DNA of 64,000 bases from Vibrio ouci (GTDB lineage: Bacteria; Pseudomonadota; Gammaproteobacteria; Enterobacterales; Vibrionaceae), in assembly GCF_004551525.1 (NCBI RefSeq), contig NZ_SATR01000005.1, forward strand, positions 62,001 to 126,000, in the 5' to 3' direction. Below the pieces are notes generated by a model, which worked only from the letters and a program-made list of their open reading frames with translations, had not been told where the DNA came from and made no database searches. Shown piece after piece: positions 45,694 through 54,188 of the stretch. The position numbers and the translations under genes were made by a program. Position 1 is the first letter of the stretch; each line of letters starts with the position of its first letter.

Positions 45694-47068
45694 CTAGACT
45701 TTCTCTTTCCCTTTTAAGCCAATAGCAAACTTCTCTATGTAGGCATTTGGCGTGCGGCCGTCATAAACAATGTCATCGATAAAGTGAGTTTGGGGAGCAC
45801 GAAAACCATCTTCTTTAGAAAAATCTGGGAAGTCTTTTCCAGTTAAAACGCCCTCTTCAACCAAGGCTTTGGCCGCTTGTTGGTAGATGTCCGGGCGATA
45901 CACTTCCTTGGCAATATTCATGTACCAGTCGTCCGATTTCTCCTCAGAGATTTGTCCCCAACGACGCATTTGAGTGAGGTACCAAATTGCGTCACTGTAG
46001 TATGGATACGTTGCGTTATGGCGGAAGAAGACATTGAAATCAGGTACTTCACGAACGTCGCCTTTTTCATACTCGAAAGTGCCTGTCATTGAGTTGGCGA
46101 TGACTTCAAAGTCCGCCCCTACGTATTCACTCTTGGCCAATAATTTCGATGCTTCGACACGGTTTGCATTGTCATTTTCATCAAGCCAATGCGCTGCGCG
46201 AATCAGAGCTTTTACAACACGAATGTGGGTGTTGGGGTATTTCTCTGCCCATGCTTTGGACACACCAAAGACTTTCTCTGGGTTGTTTTTCCAGATTTCG
46301 TAGTCAGTCACCACTGGCGCACCAATACCTTTAAATACCGCTTGCTGATTCCATGGTTCGCCGACGCAATAACCTTCAATGGTGCCAGCTTCCATGGTGG
46401 CTGGCATTTGCGGCGGCGGTGTCACACTCAGCAAAACATCAGCGTTGACCTGACCACTGTTATCTCCTGACTGAGGTGCGTAATACCCAGGGTGGATGCC
46501 CCCCCGCTGCTAGCCAGTAACGCAGCTCATAGTTGTGAGTAGAAACTGGGAACACCATACCCATATTGAACGGCTTACCTTCATCTAGATAGCTTTCAAC
46601 TACAGGCTTAAGCGCATCCGCTTTAATTGGTCGAACAGGTTTGCCATCAGGCTGAGTAGCGATATGCGGTTTCATCTGCTGCCACGTCTTATTCGATACT
46701 GTGATGGCATTACCATTCAGGTCCATACTGAATGCCGTGATCACCTCTGCTTGGGTACCAATACCAATCGTTGCGCCTAACGGTTGGCCAGATAACATAT
46801 GTGCACCATCTAGCTCACCATCAATCACTCGGTCTAACAACACTTTCCAATTGGCCTGAGCTTCTAGCGTCACATAAAGCCCTTCATCTTCGAAAAAGCC
46901 TTTTTCATACGCCACCGCCAGCGGTGCCATATCGGTAAGTTTGATAAAGCCAAATTTCAGATCTTCTAACTCTGGCTCTCCTAATTCAGCTAAAGCGCTC
47001 GGCATATAAACCGATGACGCAAGTGCTGCACCCAATAACGTTTGTTTGAAAACTGACGTCCATTTCAT
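45694..47068 (-). pseudogene. nrtA: nitrate-binding protein, frameshifted (nrtA)
   Basis: Two frames together make one periplasmic binding protein of about 455 residues. The 5' part (47068-46460) has the Sec signal [19 protein letters not shown]...ALA and NrtA-like [20 protein letters not shown]. The 3' part (from 46434 to 45694) continues in another frame. The break is a run of seven C on the plus strand (46499-46505; G7 on the coding strand). Removing one G gives [16 protein letters not shown] leading straight into [13 protein letters not shown]. As assembled, the product is cut at about 202 residues. GGAG precedes the ATG, and a leader terminator lies just upstream. Confidence 0.92.
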
Positions 47069-47085
47069 ATTTTTTCTCCAAATAA

Positions 47086-47121
47086 AAAGGCGCTACGCCT
47101 CCTAAGAGTCGTAGCGCCTTT
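47086..47121 (-). terminator. leader terminator in front of nrtA (antitermination target)
   Basis: On the minus strand AAAGGCGCTACG pairs perfectly with CGTAGCGCCTTT (12 bp), followed by TTTTTATT. The hairpin ends 18 bases before the nrtA ATG, inside the leader. The default should be termination, relieved by an antiterminator such as NasT. Confidence 0.9.
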
Positions 47122-47189
47122 GCATCCTTTATAATTACCGCCGTTGATAATCAAAGGTAACGGTTGAACAAATTGTTACTTTAGTTATT

Positions 47190-47204
47190 CCAAGTTGCGT
47201 GCCA
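47190..47204 (-). promoter_or_regulatory. sigma-54 type promoter upstream of nrtA
   Basis: TGGCACGCAACTTGG matches TGGCACG-N4-TTGC except for the last base, with the -24 GG and the -12 dinucleotide 10 bases apart. Initiation near 47178 would give a leader of about 110 bases containing the terminator. A partial NtrC-like dyad (TGCAC...GCA on the minus strand, 47267-47283) lies about 97 bases upstream. Confidence 0.65.
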
Positions 47205-47331
47205 ACTTATTTAATACTTAATATTCAACAAGTTAAAGTAATTCAACATTCAGGCACCTCAAGGTCTGCCTGCTATTAGTGCACTACGCACCAATGCGGA
47301 TTTTTTCACCTAACCCCAAAGTGGTAACTGG

Positions 47332-47913
47332 CTATCTAAGTGCTTCCAACGTCTGAAGCAAATTACGCGCGACTTGCGCTAGAGTTTGGCTCGACTGCAT
47401 CGCTGACTTTCTCATTGCGGCATACGCGGCTTCTTCATCGACTTGGTGCATTTTCATCAGTAGCCCCTTTGCCTTTTCGATTAACTTGCGTTCATCTAAT
47501 CGCATCGACAGCCGTTCGATTTCACTCTGTAATACAGCGAATGATTGGCGAGTGATATATGCTTGCTCCACCCAAGGTACAATTGAAAATTTCGAATCTG
47601 CAGGTAAAAGCGCGTAGTCCATCCTATCTGGTAAGCGATTCATATCATTAGGGTTTAACCTTTTTAACACCACCAGCAAAGGATGATTTCTTTCGCGGCA
47701 AAGCTCAATAATTAGGCGTAATTCGGCGCTCGGTTGAAGCCAACCGATGACAACATAGGCTTGGGGCTGGACATCAAGAGTCGATTCCAGTTGGGTAAGG
47801 TGGCAGCTAGAAATATTGTCGAAATCGCGACTGAGCTCAGCAGTCAAACGTTGCTGCTCTTCGGTGCGATCACTACAAACAACGATGGGCTTTTGGGAGA
47901 GTTTCTTATACAT
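47332..47913 (-). CDS. nasT: ANTAR-domain antitermination regulator (NasT-like)
   Basis: This is 193 residues from the ATG at 47913; a second ATG at 47919 is too close to AAGGA. The N-terminal receiver-like domain is degenerate: where the phospho-Asp should lie the strand reads AYVVIGWLQPS. The C-terminal ANTAR domain is clear (KLIEKAKGLLMKMHQVDEEA, AAMRKSAMQSS). NasT proteins bind leader RNA hairpins and prevent termination in nitrate assimilation operons. A partner NasS is not in this window. A sigma-54-like element lies 55 bases upstream. Confidence 0.9.
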   Translation of the reverse strand: MYKKLSQKPIVVCSDRTEEQQRLTAELSRDFDNISSCHLTQLESTLDVQPQAYVVIGWLQPSAELRLIIELCRERNHPLLVVLKRLNPNDMNRLPDRMDYALLPADSKFSIVPWVEQAYITRQSFAVLQSEIERLSMRLDERKLIEKAKGLLMKMHQVDEEAAYAAMRKSAMQSSQTLAQVARNLLQTLEALR

Positions 47914-47967
47914 GTACATTCCTTGTTTTATCTCTCAATCTATAGGACTTAATTTATAGGAGACATA

Positions 47968-47982
47968 ACAAGGAATGTGCCA
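47968..47982 (-). promoter_or_regulatory. sigma-54-like element upstream of nasT
   Basis: TGGCACATTCCTTGT fits TGGCAC-N5-TTGC with one change at the -12 C. Initiation near 47956 would give a leader of about 43 bases. Confidence 0.5.
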
Positions 47983-48010
47983 AGTTAAGAAGGAGGCTAT
48001 ATGTTACAGA

Positions 48011-48958
48011 TTAACGACAGTAGTCGGCCCAAAGTGCATAAGCTTTTTCGAATGAACGTTCAAGATCATTCAACTCAGCAAACAGCGTCGCCGCCATTGT
48101 TGAAACAACGGTATTCGCCATCATATTGAGGTTTTCTTCTGGGGTATCAAACACGCATTTCTCTGGCAAGGGGATATCTGTCAGCATACGTTCCGTCCAA
48201 TAGTGAGACTCAACTCCTCTTGGTGTACTTACCCACACTGTTTGGCTTACTTTTGGGTTGTATTCAGATTCGCCTGACTGACCTTTAAATGAAACCACCG
48301 CGTGACGGGTTAAACCCACTTCACTTTCAATGTCGGCATGAAGCTGTTGAAAGCCAGGGTGAAAGCTACCGCGCAGACCAAGCTTAGCGCCTCCGGGATT
48401 TAACGCTCGAACAACGGTGTTGATTGGCGTACGCAAACCATAGCGATTTTTCCAACCAATCATAGTCTCAGCTTGGGGTGCAAAGTGTTTTAGTGGCAAG
48501 TAAACAATGCCCTTTTGCTCAAGAAGTTGCTGTGCATGTTCCGGTGAATTTGCCTGAGCTACATTGAGCTTATCCAAATAATCTTCTGCATGTAAACGGC
48601 CCGCTGGACGGTCATGATAACCATGTAACAGGACTTTATAACCACTGTCCGCTAGGAGCTTCGCCGCCAATAAGTGCCAAGGCTGGCCTGCATTTTGTCG
48701 TTTGCCCGCATAGCAAGGCCAATCAATATCCGCACCTAAATTCGGTACGCGAGATTGGAAAGCTTTAACGAAACCTGCGATCTCTTGTTTAGTTTCATTC
48801 TGAACGCGAATAAGCATTAGCAACATCGCCATCTGATCGTCACCAACCTGACCATCAAGATATTCATCCATGACTTGATAGGCCTGCTCAAACGTGAGGG
48901 GTTTACGCCCACGCTCTCCACGACCTACCGTGCGAATACACTCCAAAATTGTGCTCAT
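48011..48958 (-). CDS. TrpD2/YbiB-like glycosyl transferase family 3 protein
   Basis: This is 315 residues related to anthranilate phosphoribosyltransferase. It has the TrpD N-terminal helical domain (LTFEQAYQVMDEYLDGQVGD, QMAMLLMLIRV) and a catalytic-like part (YGLRTPINTVVRALNPGGAK). The usual phosphoribosyl-pyrophosphate loop GTGGD is not evident. E. coli YbiB (TrpD2) binds nucleic acids and is not a tryptophan enzyme. Here the gene overlaps cobA by 4 bases inside the nasA operon, so a nitrate-linked role is likely but undefined. Confidence 0.8.
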   Translation of the reverse strand: MSTILECIRTVGRGERGRKPLTFEQAYQVMDEYLDGQVGDDQMAMLLMLIRVQNETKQEIAGFVKAFQSRVPNLGADIDWPCYAGKRQNAGQPWHLLAAKLLADSGYKVLLHGYHDRPAGRLHAEDYLDKLNVAQANSPEHAQQLLEQKGIVYLPLKHFAPQAETMIGWKNRYGLRTPINTVVRALNPGGAKLGLRGSFHPGFQQLHADIESEVGLTRHAVVSFKGQSGESEYNPKVSQTVWVSTPRGVESHYWTERMLTDIPLPEKCVFDTPEENLNMMANTVVSTMAATLFAELNDLERSFEKAYALWADYCR

Positions 48959-49836
48959 ACTACCTCTTGAGAAATAACTGACTCTACGGTCTTTTCTAGC
49001 TCTTCTCGCAGTTTGACTACTTCGCCTAAGATAATCAATGCTGGGCTAACGCCTTTTAGTTCGTTCGCTTTTGAAGTGAGCGACTCTAGCGATGAAATAT
49101 GAACCTTTTGTTGACGACTACAGCCATGGGTAATGATGGCCAACGGGAAGTCTCCTCTAAGCCCATTTTCTAGCAGGCCTAGCTGTATCTCTTGCGCCTT
49201 CTCTAATCCCATGTAAAACACTAACGTCTGCCCAGCACCAACGAGTTGGGACCATGCAGGCAGTGCGCCCGTCACCACTTGGCCTGTCACAAAGGTCACG
49301 CTCCTAGCCAGTTCGCGGTGAGTAAGAGGAATCTTAGAGGATGCCGCGCAACCTATCGCCGCGGTGATACCGGGAATAACTTCAAATTCGATACCATGCT
49401 TAGCAAGCAGCAAACCTTCCTCCCCGCCTCTACCGAAAATAAATGGGTCGCCGCCTTTGAGTCTAACAACCTGCTTACCTTGCTTGGCGAGCTCAACTAA
49501 GATCTGACTGATTTCCTCTTGCTTCAAGCTAGGTTTTCCGCAGCGCTTACCCACGTAGATGTGTTGACAGGAAGAACTCGAAAAACCGAGTATGTCTCGA
49601 TTTACCAAACGGTCAAAGACGATCACGTCCGCTTGCTGTATCACTTTTAACGCTTTGACGGTTAGCAAGTCCGGGTCATTTGGCCCAGCGCCCACCAGAT
49701 ACACTTTGCCGTAATGGCTTGCCGACTTCTTGTCAGCATCTTTCATATTACGATGGTCAACATAGTAATGATGACTAAAGCCAGCACTGCGTAAACTTTG
49801 CCCAGAACCGTCTAACATCCGTGTCTCTCTTTTCAT
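48955..49836 (-). CDS. cobA: uroporphyrinogen-III C-methyltransferase
   Basis: This is 293 residues from the ATG at 49836, 10 bases after the nasA stop; a longer frame from 49929 would lie within nasA. SUMT motifs are VYLVGAGPNDPDLLTVKAL, VVRLKGGDPFIFGRGGEE and GITAAIGCAASSKIPLTHRE. It makes precorrin-2 with S-adenosylmethionine, the first step to the siroheme needed by NirB. About 35 residues before the SUMT domain are not part of the family core. Confidence 0.93.
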   Translation of the reverse strand: MKRETRMLDGSGQSLRSAGFSHHYYVDHRNMKDADKKSASHYGKVYLVGAGPNDPDLLTVKALKVIQQADVIVFDRLVNRDILGFSSSSCQHIYVGKRCGKPSLKQEEISQILVELAKQGKQVVRLKGGDPFIFGRGGEEGLLLAKHGIEFEVIPGITAAIGCAASSKIPLTHRELARSVTFVTGQVVTGALPAWSQLVGAGQTLVFYMGLEKAQEIQLGLLENGLRGDFPLAIITHGCSRQQKVHISSLESLTSKANELKGVSPALIILGEVVKLREELEKTVESVISQEVV

Positions 49837-49846
49837 CTTCCTGCCT

Positions 49847-52465
49847 CTATTTGGTAATAATGAGGGTTTGGTTGTATGAGTCCACCAAACGCTCGACCTG
49901 TGGTAAACACGAACCGCAATTACTGCCACACTTCAATGTTTTAGTAAGCTGCGATACTGACTGGCACTCACCACTTTCTAGCGCCGCCGATATTTGTTTG
50001 TCCGTGACTCGAAAGCAGCTACAAATCATCTCACTAGCATCGTACTCCGCCGCTATGGAGAGCAGTGAAGAGAAGGTTAACGTCTGGCCAATCAGATTCG
50101 CTAACTGGCTTAGATCTGAAGTAATTGGTTGGGAAGAAACAATTAGGATTGAACGGAGTATGTTAGTGCCATTTTCCTCGTCGTAACCCACTGAGAGCCA
50201 GCCTGAATCCATGTCTAACAGCACCCGTCTCTGCGAGTAGATATCCCCGATGTTAGCGACGTCTTGTTTCGTAATAGCTTGCGTGTCTGCAAATCGCCAC
50301 ACCTCAGCGCTTTCTTCAGATTGGAAAGATTGGTAGATAAACTCGCGCTGTTGAAACCTCTTACCGATATAAAGCCCATAAGCTTTCACACTCACTGGCA
50401 ACAGTTCGACCTGCTGCGACTTAAATGCTGGCTGGCCTGACAATGGATCCGCCTCGCGGCTTAATACAGCATTAACTTGGCTGTCACCCCCGTATTTTCC
50501 TGCCCAGTGCATCGACATAAAGAGCTGATTTCGACTAAGGGCATCATCATGAACGGCTTTTGCAATCACTCGCTGTGTCGTTGCAAGGTTACGCACCTCA
50601 ACCAACTGATTGCTCTCTAAGCCTAATGAGAGGGCTGACTGCGTATTGACGTAAACTGTAGGTTCGCATTCAGATGCCGCAAGGTGTGGGATATGACCTG
50701 TGCGTGTCATAGTATGCCATTGGTCACGTTGACGACCGGTGTTCAACCACCATGAGGTGTTCATCGACTTGTGGAGGTCATCAGGCACGATAAAGCGCGC
50801 TTTGCGATCGGGGAAACTAAACTGACCATTGGCTAATGGCTGTTTCCCACCCCATTGGGTAGGCTGCCACCCGTGATACTCATCATCACTAATATCGGCA
50901 TATTGCGAAAGGTCGAGTAATAAGTTGGACTCTTTATTCAGTCCAGTCATCGCAGCATATTCACGAAAAACTGTCGCTTCCGAGTCAAAATCAAATCCGT
51001 TTTTCATGCCAAGTAACGCGCACAGCTTCTCTCCCACTTGGCGAATGGCTTGCCAGTCTGCCTTGGCTTCTCCTTTCGACTGCAAGAACTGCCTTTGACG
51101 CGTCAGCATTCGCTCTGAGTTGGTCACCATACCCTGTTTTTCCCCCCAACCTGCCGCAGGTAACAGTACATCGGCATACTGAGCAATATCGGAATCTTCA
51201 GTAATATCGGACACAATCACCAACGGACATTTTTCTAGCGCTTGACGAATAAAATGGCTATCTGGCATCGACACTACTGGATTGGTTGCCATAATCCAGA
51301 TGACTTTGATATCGCCACGCTCAACCGCTTCAAACATTTCAACGGCTTTCAAACCTGGACGAGTAGCAAGACGCTCTGTTTGCCAAAATTGACTCACCTT
51401 CTTAATCGAATCTGCGTCAAAACCTCGATGAACCGCGAGTTGGTTTGCAAGCCCACCGACTTCGCGCCCGCCCATGGCGTTAGGCTGACCGGTGATAGAA
51501 AAAGGCCCTGCGCCCGGGTAACCGATTTTCCCTGTCGCTAGATGAGCGTTGATGATGCTATTGCCTTTATCAGCACCACTTTGTGACTGGTTAACGCCTT
51601 GGCAAAAGAGCGTCACAGTTTTGTTGGTAGTGGCGAACCAGCGGTAAAATTGGTTGAGTAACTCTTGGTTGAGCTGTAGGCGTTCACTCAGCGCCGCTAC
51701 GCTATAATCTGGCGACTTTACCGTCTGAGCTAACTGTTCGAACCCTTGCGTATGCTGCGCGATGTAATCACGGCTTAGCGCTACGTTATCCATACAATAG
51801 CGCAGCAATCCGTTAAATAGAGCAATGTCGCCATCATTAGGGATAGCAAGATGCATATCCGCTTGTTGGGCAGTGACCGTCTCTCTTGGATCTATCACCA
51901 CCACCTTAAGCTTAGAGTTACGCAGCTTCGCCTGTTGAATGCGACGGTAGAGTACCGGGTGAGTCCAAGCCGTATTGGCTCCACAAATAATAATCAGCTC
52001 AGCGTCATCAATGTCGGAGTAATTGATCGGGACAATGTCTTCTCCAAACGCGCGATTATGAGCAACAACGGCCGATGACATACACAGGCGAGAATTTGTA
52101 TCAATATTGGCACTGCCCACCACACCTTTCATAAATTTATTCGCTAGGTAGTAGTCTTCCGTCAACAGCTGACCAGAAACGTACATAGCGGTGGCGTCTG
52201 AACCGTGGTGTTCAATAGCCTCAAAATACGCGTTAGCAATCAGATCCGTCACAGCGTCCCAACTGGTCTCGTTACCATTTACTTTGGGATAAAGAAGTCG
52301 AGACAGCATATCTAGACTCTCAGCCAATGCCGAGCCTTTAACACACAGTGCCCCTTGGTTGGCAGGATGCGATTTGTCACCAGTGATACCCAGTTGATTG
52401 ACTTCGACCCCACAGCCAACGCCACAATATGGACACGCTGTTTTCGTACATTCCTTTGTCATCAC
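49847..52465 (-). CDS. nasA: assimilatory nitrate reductase catalytic subunit
   Basis: This is 872 residues of the molybdopterin oxidoreductase family. The [4Fe-4S] ligands are in TACPYCGVGCGVEV and GALCVKGSAL. Typical MGD-site motifs follow (SGQLLTEDYYLANKF, DTNSRLCMSSAVVAHNRAFG, NAMGGREVGGLANQL). The C-terminus carries a BFD-like [2Fe-2S] domain (MICSCFRVTDKQI, CGSNCGSCLPQV), as in the NasA group that lacks a separate small subunit. It reduces nitrate to nitrite in the cytoplasm. It heads the nasA-cobA-trpD2 operon and has a leader terminator. Confidence 0.95.
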   Translation of the reverse strand: MMTKECTKTACPYCGVGCGVEVNQLGITGDKSHPANQGALCVKGSALAESLDMLSRLLYPKVNGNETSWDAVTDLIANAYFEAIEHHGSDATAMYVSGQLLTEDYYLANKFMKGVVGSANIDTNSRLCMSSAVVAHNRAFGEDIVPINYSDIDDAELIIICGANTAWTHPVLYRRIQQAKLRNSKLKVVVIDPRETVTAQQADMHLAIPNDGDIALFNGLLRYCMDNVALSRDYIAQHTQGFEQLAQTVKSPDYSVAALSERLQLNQELLNQFYRWFATTNKTVTLFCQGVNQSQSGADKGNSIINAHLATGKIGYPGAGPFSITGQPNAMGGREVGGLANQLAVHRGFDADSIKKVSQFWQTERLATRPGLKAVEMFEAVERGDIKVIWIMATNPVVSMPDSHFIRQALEKCPLVIVSDITEDSDIAQYADVLLPAAGWGEKQGMVTNSERMLTRQRQFLQSKGEAKADWQAIRQVGEKLCALLGMKNGFDFDSEATVFREYAAMTGLNKESNLLLDLSQYADISDDEYHGWQPTQWGGKQPLANGQFSFPDRKARFIVPDDLHKSMNTSWWLNTGRQRDQWHTMTRTGHIPHLAASECEPTVYVNTQSALSLGLESNQLVEVRNLATTQRVIAKAVHDDALSRNQLFMSMHWAGKYGGDSQVNAVLSREADPLSGQPAFKSQQVELLPVSVKAYGLYIGKRFQQREFIYQSFQSEESAEVWRFADTQAITKQDVANIGDIYSQRRVLLDMDSGWLSVGYDEENGTNILRSILIVSSQPITSDLSQLANLIGQTLTFSSLLSIAAEYDASEMICSCFRVTDKQISAALESGECQSVSQLTKTLKCGSNCGSCLPQVERLVDSYNQTLIITK

Positions 52466-52474
52466 CGCTCCTTA

Positions 52475-52508
52475 AAACGAAAAAGCCTCTCCCAAATAGG
52501 AGAGGCTT
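52475..52508 (-). terminator. leader terminator in front of nasA (antitermination target)
   Basis: On the minus strand AAGCCTCTCC and GGAGAGGCTT form a 10-bp stem with a 6-base loop, followed by TTTTCGTTTT. The hairpin ends 17 bases before the nasA ATG, the same placement as the nrtA leader terminator. Confidence 0.9.
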
Positions 52509-52567
52509 CTTTGCCTATGACGTTGTTATTTATGTTATGGCGCACTTTCGCACGCATAATAGATAAC

Positions 52568-52582
52568 GCAAGTAGGATGCCA
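52568..52582 (-). promoter_or_regulatory. sigma-54 promoter upstream of nasA
   Basis: TGGCATCCTACTTGC has the invariant -24 GG and -12 GC exactly 10 bases apart. Initiation near 52557 would give a leader of about 90 bases containing the terminator. Confidence 0.75.
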
Positions 52583-52634
52583 AGATAACATCTTATTTAT
52601 AATCAGATGGTTACCGAAACTAGGTTTGGCTGCT

Positions 52635-52651
52635 TGCACATATTAAGTGCA
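52635..52651. promoter_or_regulatory. NtrC-type enhancer site
   Basis: TGCACATATTAAGTGCA matches TGCAC-N7-GTGCA, the core of the NtrC consensus. It lies about 85 bases upstream of the predicted nasA start of transcription, with a second half site (GGTGCA, 52666-52671) beyond. Confidence 0.7.
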
Positions 52652-52682
52652 GTGGAGCATTAATCGGTGCAGAGTGAATAAC

Positions 52683-52708
52683 AAAAAAGGAGCCTATTAA
52701 GCTCCTTT
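52683..52708 (-). terminator. intrinsic terminator after viaA
   Basis: On the minus strand AAAGGAGC and GCTCCTTT pair around TTAATAG, followed by TTTTTTGT. Confidence 0.88.
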
Positions 52709-52733
52709 GTTCTTCAAACATGTCAGCGGTGTA

Positions 52734-54179
52734 TCACCACTTTTTCATCAAGCGGCCAACTAAGTTTGGATGGTAGGCCCAACTATGATCAAACATCGAC
52801 ATCAAGTCTGGGTTGCCATATTTTGACAGGCTAATCGCATGAAAACGGTTTTTGCTCTTCTTAAGCTGCTCGACTTTTTCCAGCATCTCTTCTGATTGCT
52901 TAGGGGCGATAAAATCTGAAATCACCACCATGTCAGCGTTGCGGTATTTGTCACCACTCATTAAGTCAATCGACTTCATTAACACGGGTTCAAGATCGGT
53001 ACCGCCGTGGAAACTGTACGTGAGGAAATCACTCGCTTCACGAAGACCATCTTGTTTGGTTAGCTCATAGGTAATTTGCTCAGTAGAGAAGAGAATCACG
53101 TAGCAATCACGATCTTCAGCCAATGCTATTTGCATCAACGCATAGGCCATCGCTTTAGCACACTGCTCCGGAAAACCACTCATTGAACCTGATGCATCAA
53201 CACAAACAATAAACGGCCCTTTTTCCACATCTGCTTGAGCGTTATCAGGACGCTGGGCACTCACTTTACGTAAAGTGCGCGACTTACCTTGCATCTTGTA
53301 GTTCATTAAGCGCTTATCGACGAGGTGCTTATAGAACACGACTTCAAGTTCAGGGTAAGCCAAAAACATGGTTTCATTCGGAAGAAGCTTGTTTAAGTCA
53401 TCCCCTTCATGAATGCCGACAATATCATCGGTCGCTTGATCGGATTTCTCTTCAACAACTTGCGGCTCTTCTAGCGGCGCTTTATTTAGATCTGGGTCAT
53501 CGACCTGACTTGCCATGCGGCCAAGTTTCTCGGCGATCTCTTGCAAGCCTTTATTCTTTGACAAGAATTCAGCATGGCGCTTCATTACGGTTAAATCCGT
53601 CTTGCTGAGTCTAGCCGAAGCCATATCCCATAAGCGGCCAACACTCTCATCGTCTCCACTTTCCGTCACTTTATCCATGTTTTTCATGGTTTCCATGCGT
53701 TGGTAAAGATCTTTAAGCACTTTTTCTTTGTTGGCTTCTAGCTCGGTAAGTTGTGCTTGGCGAATCGCATCTGAAAGGCTTTGATACCATTGATCACAGA
53801 AGTAATGCGGGAACATCGGGTTATTCACCCCTTTGTTCTTCTCCATAAGACGGCGGGCTTGCAAATAGAAGGCAGAATGCCATTCTAGCTGCTTAATGAC
53901 TTCCGGAATCTTGTCAAAGAACTCAGCTTCATTCCAATGAATAACTTCTTGGTACAGTGACAGCTCTTGCTTAAATCGATCGGTTTCACACACTTTAGTA
54001 ATGCGTTTCTTAACGCTGCCACGCCATTTTAGCAGGTGGTTCTTAACCGAGGACTTTACCCCTCTGTTTTCGGTCACCGCCATCATTTGCGAGCGCGCCA
54101 TAAGATCGTTGACCGCGGAATCTATCATGCCTGAGTCCGCAATCATTAATACAAGGTTAAGTCCGTCAGCACCTAGCAT
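52734..54179 (-). CDS. viaA: VWA-domain protein ViaA
   Basis: This is 481 residues. The N-terminal half is helical and the C-terminal half is a von Willebrand A domain with the MIDAS motif FIVCVDASGSMSGFPEQCAK and a distal Thr-Asp in FHGGTDLEP. ViaA partners with the AAA+ ATPase RavA. In E. coli the pair has been linked to respiratory complexes and aminoglycoside sensitivity. It starts 9 bases after ravA. Confidence 0.92.
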   Translation of the reverse strand: MLGADGLNLVLMIADSGMIDSAVNDLMARSQMMAVTENRGVKSSVKNHLLKWRGSVKKRITKVCETDRFKQELSLYQEVIHWNEAEFFDKIPEVIKQLEWHSAFYLQARRLMEKNKGVNNPMFPHYFCDQWYQSLSDAIRQAQLTELEANKEKVLKDLYQRMETMKNMDKVTESGDDESVGRLWDMASARLSKTDLTVMKRHAEFLSKNKGLQEIAEKLGRMASQVDDPDLNKAPLEEPQVVEEKSDQATDDIVGIHEGDDLNKLLPNETMFLAYPELEVVFYKHLVDKRLMNYKMQGKSRTLRKVSAQRPDNAQADVEKGPFIVCVDASGSMSGFPEQCAKAMAYALMQIALAEDRDCYVILFSTEQITYELTKQDGLREASDFLTYSFHGGTDLEPVLMKSIDLMSGDKYRNADMVVISDFIAPKQSEEMLEKVEQLKKSKNRFHAISLSKYGNPDLMSMFDHSWAYHPNLVGRLMKKW

Positions 54180-54188
54180 TCATTTCTC

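Noticed and set aside
48011..48958. Anthranilate phosphoribosyltransferase TrpD of tryptophan synthesis
   Set aside because: No trp neighbours and no clear GTGGD PRPP loop; the sequence fits the TrpD2/YbiB branch better.
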